A stretch of DNA of 23,568 nt from Microcaldota archaeon (GTDB lineage Archaea > Micrarchaeota > Micrarchaeia > Micrarchaeales > Micrarchaeaceae). Of this stretch, positions 14,400-21,120 are shown piece after piece (within the stretch, counting starts at the first letter, position 1; the number at the start of each line of letters is the position of its first letter). The notes under the pieces are model-generated. The model ran no database searches and was not told where the DNA came from. It was given only the letters and a program-made list of their open reading frames with translations. Both the position numbers and the translations under genes were made by a program. Where the stretch lies: the NCBI GenBank assembly GCA_021827955.1, contig JAKATY010000020.1, forward strand, positions 1 through 23,568, in the 5' to 3' direction.

Positions 14400-14435
14400 G
14401 AACGCGTGGCGGATAATTGCAAAGGGGAGGTGCTT

Positions 14436-16499
14436 ATGCCTGGAACGGTAGTTGAGGGAATAAAGTCGCGATTCGAAGACTTTTTGCAGAAATACTACAA
14501 AGACGAGATAAATGACATAATAGTCTCTTATCCTAACATGAAAAGCTTAAAAGTAGACATAAAGGACCTTGAGAAATTCGACGCGCAGATGGCAGAGGAC
14601 GTGGTGGAGAGACCAGATACCATTCTTGAAAGCGCAAAAGAGGCGCTCGTGAGCCTGCTCGGCGACGTGGTAAGCGAGGAGAGCGAAGTTTATGTGAGGT
14701 TTTTCGGGCAGAACGTCAATACGCCCCTTGTGATGAATGTGGGTTCGACTTTTATCGGCAAAATGGTAAAAGTAGATGCTCTTGTGGTGAAAAGATCAGA
14801 GATAATACCAAGAGTGCACATAGGAGTATACAAATGCAGCTACTGCGGCTCGATTTACAAATACAGGATGGACAAGGACGAAGTGCCCGAAGTATGCCCG
14901 GAGTGCAAAAGGAAGTCGCTCAAGCCTTCAGAGGAAGAATCGAAATATGTAGACCTGCAAAAGATAGCAGTGCAGGATCCGCTCGAGAAGCTGAGGGGCA
15001 ATACGCCGACATGGCAGCTTGAGGTATGGATAGTAGACGATTTGGTAAACACGGTAATACCTGGAGACAGAATCGACATAACGGGTGTGCTGCGCATAAG
15101 GAAGAGGAGGAATATGAGAGGCAAGGTTGAGAAGGACCTCTTCAGCATGTATCTTGATGCTTCTTCCATCATGCCGAAGCAGAAGGAGTTTGCAGAGATA
15201 GATATAAGCGAAGAAGATGAAAGAAAGATAGTTGAACTCTCAAAGGATCCGCAGATCTTTGAAAAGATATGGAGGTCTGTTGTGCCTTCGGTATACGGCC
15301 ATGAAGAGGTGAAGCAGTCGATTGTACTGCAGCTGTTCGGAGGCACGCCCAACAAGACGCTTGTTGACGGAGGCGTAATAAGGAGCGACATACATATACT
15401 GCTCATAGGAGATCCGGGAAGCGCGAAGACCAGGATACTTCAGACCGTCACGAAACTAGTGCCGAAAGGCATATACGTAAGCGGAAAATCGGTGACAGGA
15501 GGAGGAATGACTGCGGTAGCAGAAAGAGATGAGTTTGCAGAAGGCGGCTGGACGCTGAGGGCGGGAGCGCTAGTCCTTGGAAGCGGCGGGATAGTATGCA
15601 TAGACGAATTTGACAAGATAGAGGATACTGACAGAGCTGCGCTCCACGAGGCGCTAGAATCACAGAGTATAAGTGTTGCAAAGGCGGGCATCATTGCAAC
15701 TTTCAACGCGAAAGCGGCAGTGCTTGCGGCAGCGAACCCCAAATATGGAAGATTCGACCCCAACATATATCCAAGCGAGCAGTTCGACATACCACCTACG
15801 CTCCTTTCAAGGTTCGACCTCATATTCCCAATAAAGGACGTAATGGATGAAGAACTTGACAAGAGGATTGCGGACTACATACTAACGCAGCACTCTGCAG
15901 CAGGAGCGCAGATCGCGAATGTTGAAAATTACAGGCAGGTAGAGCTTCCGCCTATAGATGGAGAGATGCTTAGGAAGTACATAGCGTATTCGAAGAAGAA
16001 CGTGATGCCCAGGCTAAGCGACGAGGCTTCCAAAAAGATACAGAGTTACTATGTAGAGCTCAGGAAAGCTGGGGCGAAGCAAGGAGCCGTGCCTATAACT
16101 CCGAGGCAGATAGAGGGCTTGGTGAGGCTTGCCGAGGCAAGCGCTAAAACCAGGCTTGACAGCGTGGTAACAGAAAAAGATGCTGAGCGCGCCATCTCGC
16201 TTTCGGAGTTCATGCTAAAGACGCTGGCAGTAGACAGAGGAGGAAGGAGGGATATTGACACGCTGCTTACCGGAATGCCGAGAGAAAAAGTCGACAAGAT
16301 AAATAGCGTGCTCAACATAATAAAAGGGCTTGAGGAGAAGGAGGGAAGCGCGAAGATGCAAGATATCATAGCTGAAGCGGAGAAAGGGGGCATGGACTCG
16401 GGCACGACCACGAAATACATAAATGAGTTGGAGAAGAGCGGAGACGTGTTCTCTCCAAGACCAGGGATAATAAAAACAGTAAAAAGGGAAAGCGAATAA
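14436..16499 (+). CDS. mcm: Minichromosome maintenance helicase MCM
   Basis: Replicative 3'-5' DNA helicase, hexameric. The 687 residues contain an N-terminal domain with a C4 zinc finger (CSYC at 134-137, CPEC at 154-157), OB-fold hairpins, then the AAA+ core: Walker A GDPGSAKT (325-332), Walker B GIVCIDEFDK (about 385-394), sensor 1 AAANP, and arginine finger LLSRFD (Arg459). A winged-helix C-terminus follows (about 620-687). The frame opens at GTG 14406, but AGGGGAGGTG lies just before ATG 14436, which gives the usual N-terminus and is the better start. The next gene is 105 bp beyond the stop. Identification is secure. Confidence 0.97.
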   Translation: MPGTVVEGIKSRFEDFLQKYYKDEINDIIVSYPNMKSLKVDIKDLEKFDAQMAEDVVERPDTILESAKEALVSLLGDVVSEESEVYVRFFGQNVNTPLVMNVGSTFIGKMVKVDALVVKRSEIIPRVHIGVYKCSYCGSIYKYRMDKDEVPEVCPECKRKSLKPSEEESKYVDLQKIAVQDPLEKLRGNTPTWQLEVWIVDDLVNTVIPGDRIDITGVLRIRKRRNMRGKVEKDLFSMYLDASSIMPKQKEFAEIDISEEDERKIVELSKDPQIFEKIWRSVVPSVYGHEEVKQSIVLQLFGGTPNKTLVDGGVIRSDIHILLIGDPGSAKTRILQTVTKLVPKGIYVSGKSVTGGGMTAVAERDEFAEGGWTLRAGALVLGSGGIVCIDEFDKIEDTDRAALHEALESQSISVAKAGIIATFNAKAAVLAAANPKYGRFDPNIYPSEQFDIPPTLLSRFDLIFPIKDVMDEELDKRIADYILTQHSAAGAQIANVENYRQVELPPIDGEMLRKYIAYSKKNVMPRLSDEASKKIQSYYVELRKAGAKQGAVPITPRQIEGLVRLAEASAKTRLDSVVTEKDAERAISLSEFMLKTLAVDRGGRRDIDTLLTGMPREKVDKINSVLNIIKGLEEKEGSAKMQDIIAEAEKGGMDSGTTTKYINELEKSGDVFSPRPGIIKTVKRESE

Positions 16500-16500
16500 G

Positions 16501-16509
16501 CTTATAAAG
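16501..16509 (+). promoter_or_regulatory. TATA box for the presenilin-like gene
   Basis: CTTATAAAG directly after the mcm stop. Transcription would begin near 16535, downstream of the first in-frame ATG at 16515, which supports the later start at 16605. Confidence 0.4.
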
Positions 16510-16564
16510 GCGAAATGGGAAAAACCCCTTCTACGCGATATTCTGGCGCGCGGTCGGCTGCGCT

Positions 16565-16577
16565 GGCGCTGCCAGGA
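16565..16577 (+). other. Hairpin in the leader of the presenilin-like gene
   Basis: CTGGC, GCT, GCCAG: a 5-bp G+C-rich stem with a 3-base loop, inside a G+C-rich patch 28 bases before the chosen ATG. It lies between the predicted transcript start and the gene. Confidence 0.3.
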
Positions 16578-16604
16578 CTTGGAGTTGTAATAAATAATAT
16601 TCAT

Positions 16605-17603
16605 ATGATGGATGAAATGGCAAAAGAAGAGATAAGAATAAGCAGGAGCAGGCAAATGCTCAGCATCATTGCAATGTTCATGATCGTGCAATTTTCAGGG
16701 CTGCTGCTTGCGAGCCTTGTGTTTAGCGGGCTAACGATAAGCCAGGTAAGCTCGGCGCGCATTGCCTCGTCATTCAACAGCGTAATATTCTATCTCTTTT
16801 ACATAGTCATACTGGCGCTCATACTAATATTCGTAATGAAGATATACAGGGGATACAAGCTGTTCATAGTGTTTGAAGGAATAGTCATATTCATAGCATC
16901 GTTCTTCGTTTTTCTCATAGTAATAGGCGCGCTTACGCACAGCATACAGAGCACGCTGTTCGGCGGAGGAGTCAGCGTGCAGGTGATAGTCGCCGGGCTG
17001 CTTGCCTTTTTGCTTGTTATAGCCAAGAACAAATGGCAGAACCTGAGGAACACTGCCGCAATAATAGCGAGCATAGGCGTCGGTGTGGTGCTTGGCGTAA
17101 GCTTCGGATTTTTCGAGGCGCTGCTATTCATGGCGCTACTGGCCATATACGATTTCATAGCGGTCTTCATAACGAAGCACATGATAACTATAGCGAACGC
17201 CGCGGTAAACAGGAACCTGGCGCTGTTCGTGGGCGCTAGCGAAATAGAGGCTGTGCCCGAATCTGAATTTCCGCGCTCGCAGATAGCAAGATTCGAAGAG
17301 ATGAAAAAGAGGGCGAAGAAGAAGCTGCCCGTGCTCAAAGCGCTGAAAGGGAGGAAGCTGGTGCCAATAGAAGTGCCCGCTATGCTGGGCACTGGCGATC
17401 TGGCAGTGCCCCTGATGGTAAGCATATCGGCATATTCCGCGACGCTAAGCTTTACGCTGAGCATTTTTGTAGCTGTTGGAGCCGTATTCGGCCTGATCAT
17501 TACGATGTTCATTCTGCAGAAACTGAACAGGGCGCTTCCGGCAATACCGCCTCTCCTTCTCGGGGTGCTGATATTTGTGGGCCTTTACCTGCTCATATAT
17601 TGA
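16605..17603 (+). CDS. Presenilin/signal-peptide-peptidase-like aspartyl protease
   Basis: An intramembrane aspartyl protease of the A22 (presenilin, SPP) type, cutting within transmembrane helices; substrates unknown. The 332 residues form about nine hydrophobic helices. The catalytic aspartates sit in YDF (Asp183) and in GTGD (Asp265, GxGD motif), separated by a charged cytoplasmic loop of about 60 residues, and an ALPAIPPLL segment near 310 takes the place of the PAL motif. The frame opens at ATG 16515, but a TATA box at 16501 and a G+C-rich hairpin argue that 16515-16604 is leader. ATG 16608 and 16617 are close alternatives. It precedes the secreted Lon-type protease in the same direction. 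Confidence 0.87.
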   Translation: MMDEMAKEEIRISRSRQMLSIIAMFMIVQFSGLLLASLVFSGLTISQVSSARIASSFNSVIFYLFYIVILALILIFVMKIYRGYKLFIVFEGIVIFIASFFVFLIVIGALTHSIQSTLFGGGVSVQVIVAGLLAFLLVIAKNKWQNLRNTAAIIASIGVGVVLGVSFGFFEALLFMALLAIYDFIAVFITKHMITIANAAVNRNLALFVGASEIEAVPESEFPRSQIARFEEMKKRAKKKLPVLKALKGRKLVPIEVPAMLGTGDLAVPLMVSISAYSATLSFTLSIFVAVGAVFGLIITMFILQKLNRALPAIPPLLLGVLIFVGLYLLIY

Positions 17604-17670
17604 GGCGTTTTCGCTGCACCTTCAATCAAACCGCAAAATGAATGCGTGAGTAAAGCAAAAAGAGGTTAGG

Positions 17671-17679
17671 TTATAATAA
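17671..17679 (+). promoter_or_regulatory. TATA box for the Lon-like protease
   Basis: TTATAATAA about 78 bases before the ATG at 17749; the 145-bp gap to the presenilin-like gene therefore probably has its own promoter. Confidence 0.4.
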
Positions 17680-17748
17680 CTTGCGTGGAGAAAAGTTATC
17701 CGGAAGCCGTATACATCGTGCGTGCAGTGCCGCTTTAAGGTAGTATAA

Positions 17749-19686
17749 ATGAGTTTCAAGAATAGGATAAGACTTGGCGAGAGCAGAATTTTCGCATTTG
17801 CAATAATGGCAATAGCTATCGCTGTGATGCTTCCTATGCATCCTGCCTACGCGCAGCTTGTTGGGAGCGCAGAGATACATGCGCCGGCAGTAATCACAAG
17901 CAACAACACAGGAGTGCTCACGATAATAAGGCTAAATGTCTATAAAGGCAACGGCACCGTGAGCGTAGGAGGGCCGGCGCAGGTAGGCGCTTCCACATTG
18001 TCTTCCGCGCAGACGGCAGCAAGATATGCGGCTTCCTATTTGGGCGTTAATTTTAACGAATACAATTTCAATTATACAATACTTAACAGCGACACTGAAA
18101 ATGTCTCAGGGCCGAGCGCTGGCGCCGCGATGACCGTGCTTGCGATTTCTGCACTTAACGGCAAGCCTTTGGCAAACAATTTCACAATGACGGGCACTAT
18201 AAATAGCAACGGCTCTATAGGCCTTATAGGAGGGGTTTATGACAAGGTTAGCGCTGCAAAAAGCGCGGGCATGAAGTTCGTTCTTGTGCCTGCTGCGCCG
18301 GCAAATAGCGATGAGGATATGCTTTATACGTTGGTGCAGGACGAATTCGGGCTTCCGCTTGTGCAAGTGCAGAACATAAGCTCCGCGCTTGGCTTTGCAA
18401 TGTACGGCAAGAGCGTGAAAGGCATGGGCTCTACTTATACGCCATTCGTAAACTACAAGGTACAGGATCTAGGCAATGCAAGCGTATATTGCACACAGGC
18501 ATGCGATGGACAGGCTTTCAACGGCCTCGTAAACTTCACATTCAATCTTACTAGAAGAGAGATAGGCACTCTCAGCTCAGCACCAGGCTTCTCAAACGTA
18601 TCGGAGCAGCTGTCGAAGGTGCTCAACCAAAGCACCATGGAAGCGGAGAAGGGTTACGGCTATACTGCCGCAGACCAGTCTTTTCTTGATTATATAATTG
18701 CTTACTATTTCAGCCACCACACGATAACAAAGCAGGGAGGCATGCAGGTCATGCAAAATGTGTCAACGTCATGCGATGCCCTCTTGCCGCCGCGGATTAC
18801 AAACTCCAACTATCAGTATGTGCTTGGCGGAGAGCTGAGGCAGCTCTGGGCCAACTATACGATTATGCAGGATATAGGAGAATACAACGTAACTGCTATA
18901 GATACCGATGGCGTGCTCGATTCCGTATATGAAGCGGGAGAGGCCGCAGGATGGTGCAGTGCTGCTTCATACATGTATAACGCTTCCGCTGCGATGGGCG
19001 GCTCTTACGTTTCAGCTTCCCCTGGGCTTGAATCAGTAGCCCAAAGCAGGCTGCAAAGGGCAACAGTATATGGAAACAGCCTTTATCTTTCCACTGCAGA
19101 ACAGGCATATAAATCAGGCAACTATCCTCTCGCGATACTCGACGCGGATTACGCGTTTATATTCGGAAACGCGACTCTTGCAAGCGGAATCGGCACGGGC
19201 AGGCTTATAAACATGAGCGAATCGATCGCGGCAAATTCCACGTTTGGGGTCTGGGCCCCTCAATTCGCGAATGAGGCTTTGTTCTATGTGCAGGAGGCAA
19301 AGCTCGCAAGCGGCAACAGAACGCTTTCTTTGGGATACGCGCAGGAAGCGTATTCTACAGCATTGCTTGCATCGCAGCTGAGCAACGATACTTCTCTCAT
19401 AAATAGCAATTTGATAGTGCAACAGCAGGTACCGGCCCAAAACTACGAGGGAGACTTCTCCGCGATACTTGCAGGCATTTCCTCCATCGAAAAGGAGCTG
19501 ATTGCCATATTCATGATGATGCTTGCGCTCCTGATAGCGTTGATAGCAATATTTATAGCACTTATTGTTCTCATTAACAGAAGCAGGAATAGAAGCAATG
19601 CAAAAGAAAAAGAAATGAGCAGAAGCGGAGAACTTTCTGCAGAGGAAAATAAAACCGCGAGAAGGCGCAGGAAGAACAGCAGATAA
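17749..19686 (+). CDS. Secreted, membrane-anchored Lon-type (S16) serine protease
   Basis: An extracytoplasmic protease with a Lon catalytic domain but no ATPase domain, like the archaeal COG1750 group. The 645 residues comprise a signal peptide (1-35, cleavage likely after HPAYA), the S16 fold with catalytic Ser123 (SGPSAGAAM) and Lys166 (GGVYDK), a large helical domain of unknown fold (about 215-580, with a TPR-like SGNYPLAILDADYAFIFG), one C-terminal transmembrane helix (about 585-609) and a basic cytoplasmic tail. About twenty N-X-S/T sequons dot the outer part, suggesting heavy glycosylation. Without an ATPase it cannot unfold substrates in the usual Lon manner. Position after a presenilin-like protease hints at, but does not prove, sequential cleavage. 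Confidence 0.88.
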   Translation: MSFKNRIRLGESRIFAFAIMAIAIAVMLPMHPAYAQLVGSAEIHAPAVITSNNTGVLTIIRLNVYKGNGTVSVGGPAQVGASTLSSAQTAARYAASYLGVNFNEYNFNYTILNSDTENVSGPSAGAAMTVLAISALNGKPLANNFTMTGTINSNGSIGLIGGVYDKVSAAKSAGMKFVLVPAAPANSDEDMLYTLVQDEFGLPLVQVQNISSALGFAMYGKSVKGMGSTYTPFVNYKVQDLGNASVYCTQACDGQAFNGLVNFTFNLTRREIGTLSSAPGFSNVSEQLSKVLNQSTMEAEKGYGYTAADQSFLDYIIAYYFSHHTITKQGGMQVMQNVSTSCDALLPPRITNSNYQYVLGGELRQLWANYTIMQDIGEYNVTAIDTDGVLDSVYEAGEAAGWCSAASYMYNASAAMGGSYVSASPGLESVAQSRLQRATVYGNSLYLSTAEQAYKSGNYPLAILDADYAFIFGNATLASGIGTGRLINMSESIAANSTFGVWAPQFANEALFYVQEAKLASGNRTLSLGYAQEAYSTALLASQLSNDTSLINSNLIVQQQVPAQNYEGDFSAILAGISSIEKELIAIFMMMLALLIALIAIFIALIVLINRSRNRSNAKEKEMSRSGELSAEENKTARRRRKNSR

Positions 19687-19719
19687 AGCGGCTTGTGATT
19701 AAGATTAAAAAGTGGTAGA

Positions 19720-19881
19720 ATGTTGCCAGGCAAAAAATGCGTATCGTGCGGAAGGCTTACGCATGCGTATACAGAATTCAAATGCCCGAAGTGCGGCAAG
19801 GGCACGATAATAAGATGTGAGCACTGCAGGGAGATAACAAACGCATACAAGTGCGATGTTTGCGGATTTGAGGGGCCGTGA
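19720..19881 (+). CDS. Double zinc-ribbon small protein
   Basis: A 53-residue protein starting MLPGKK with four CxxC pairs (Cys7/10, 22/25, 33/36, 45/48), enough for two zinc sites, of the archaeal small zinc-finger, probable RNA-binding type (HVO_2753-like). It lies 33 bp after the protease gene and 4 bp before the aEF-1beta ATG, a neighbourhood known in archaea. ATG 19720 has a weak GTGGT upstream. Function is not proved; a translation role is inferred from its partner. Confidence 0.87.
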   Translation: MLPGKKCVSCGRLTHAYTEFKCPKCGKGTIIRCEHCREITNAYKCDVCGFEGP

Positions 19882-19885
19882 TCGA

Positions 19886-20131
19886 ATGTCAAAAGTGGGG
19901 GTCGTATTCAAGGTTTATGCCGATGAAGGCAAGCTTGAGGAAGTCGCCGGAGAAGTAAAGAAGCTTGAGCCGCAGGACATGAGGACTGAAGAGCTAGCCT
20001 TCGGTATAAAGATACTTAAGGTTCTTTTTGTTTTCGATGATTCAAAGACCGGCAGCTCAAACATAGAGGAGAAGTTGAAGAGCATGGAAGGAGTGAGCCA
20101 GGTCGACGTGGAAGAGGAAACGCTCGTATGA
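19886..20131 (+). CDS. ef1b: Elongation factor 1-beta (aEF-1beta)
   Basis: Nucleotide exchange factor for aEF-1alpha, recycling GDP to GTP during elongation. The 81 residues match the archaeal form: MSKVGVVFKVYADEG at the start, FGIKILKVLFVFDDS centrally and a VSQVDVEEETLV end. A frame open to 19856 adds 10 unsupported residues overlapping the zinc-ribbon gene, so ATG 19886 is chosen. Its TGA overlaps an ATG of the next frame (ATGA at 20128-20131). Confidence 0.93.
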   Translation: MSKVGVVFKVYADEGKLEEVAGEVKKLEPQDMRTEELAFGIKILKVLFVFDDSKTGSSNIEEKLKSMEGVSQVDVEEETLV

Positions 20132-20163
20132 AGCACTTCGGCCTCTTTTCAAAAGGTGCTGCA

Positions 20164-20931
20164 ATGCAGCTCGAGCCGGTAGTTGTTGAAGGCAGGTCTC
20201 TTCCTGTAGAGCTGATAAAGAAGGATTCTAGAACCATGCGCGGTAAAGTGGCCGAAGGCTCTATAATAATAGAGGTGCCTAGCGCGTGGAGAGAGGAATA
20301 CGCGATGAAGTGCGCCTTGAACATAAGGAACAGGATGGAGAGGGCGCTCAGGAAAAACCCCTATGCATTCGACCATGGCAAACTGCCCAGATTTGAAGAC
20401 ATGCAGCGGATAAGCGCCATGGATGAGGAATTTACTATAAGAATAGAACGCGCAGAGGCAAGAAATGCAAGAGCGAGGCTTCGCGGAGGCAGCATAGAAA
20501 TAAAGGTGCCGGAATCAGAGCCGGAAGAGAAAGCGGAGGAGGAGATATCGCGGCTCGTAATAAGAGCACTTTCCTCTAAGTTATATGAAAAGTTCGAGAA
20601 GGAAGTAAATGAGATTAACGGCAGGTTCTTCAACGCGCGCTTCAAATCTATAAGGCTCAGGATATCTGTGGCACGATGGGGCTCATTCTCAAGCAAAGGC
20701 AACCTCAACTTCTCCTCTCTTCTGCTTTTCATGCCTAAAGAGATACGGGAATCGGTTATAGTGCACGAGCTGGCGCATACAAGAGTGAGAGACCATTCAA
20801 AGAAATTCTGGAGCATAGTATATTCGATAATGCCCGACTACAAAGAGAGGAGGAGATGGATGAACAGGTACCAGAGTTTCCCCTTAAACAAGAGGCCTAC
20901 GGAATACAAACCCCTTTCTTCAGCAAGCTGA
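20164..20931 (+). CDS. YgjP/DUF45-type metallopeptidase-like protein
   Basis: A soluble predicted zinc metallopeptidase of the YgjP family (COG1451). The 255 residues hold the family marks RWGSFSSKGNLNFSSLLLFMP (about 177-197) and HELAHTRVRDHSKKFW, in which the HELAH and later His would bind zinc. The usual RWGSCS has Phe in place of Cys. A frame opens at ATG 20128, overlapping the aEF-1beta stop, but AAAAGGTG lies five bases before ATG 20164 and the family N-terminus (EPVVVEGRSLPVELIKKDSR) begins there, so 20164 is preferred. The substrate is unknown. Confidence 0.86.
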   Translation: MQLEPVVVEGRSLPVELIKKDSRTMRGKVAEGSIIIEVPSAWREEYAMKCALNIRNRMERALRKNPYAFDHGKLPRFEDMQRISAMDEEFTIRIERAEARNARARLRGGSIEIKVPESEPEEKAEEEISRLVIRALSSKLYEKFEKEVNEINGRFFNARFKSIRLRISVARWGSFSSKGNLNFSSLLLFMPKEIRESVIVHELAHTRVRDHSKKFWSIVYSIMPDYKERRRWMNRYQSFPLNKRPTEYKPLSSAS

Positions 20932-21120
20932 TTAAAACCGCTTTGCCTCACCGGCATTACGCACCGGCAGCCCTCTTTCCTTTCTTACTGGGATGAGCAG
21001 CCCAAACGCCTTGATTGAATAGCGGCTTACCGTTCTCGCTGCAAGCCTTTCTGCTTTTGCATTTGAAGTTTTCCAGAAGCCTTTTTATTTTTGTGCAAGA
21101 ATATTAATCGCGTGTTTTTG
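20932..21120. other. 189-bp gap before rad50
   Basis: No tRNA or C/D-box motif is visible. Direct repeats CACCGGCA and GCAGCCC occur on the plus strand. On the minus strand 20957-21103 is open for 48 codons (peptide ends HPSKKGKRAAGA) but has no ATG, GTG or TTG start. A TTTTTATTT element at 21082-21090 may be the rad50 promoter. Confidence 0.4.

Noticed and set aside
14261..14435. Replication origin next to mcm
   Set aside because: No Cdc6/Orc1 gene and no clear ORB repeats; the inverted repeats fit a leader structure as well.
16515..16604. 30-residue N-terminal extension of the presenilin-like protein
   Set aside because: Preceded directly by a TATA box, includes a G+C-rich hairpin and does not look like part of the protein family.
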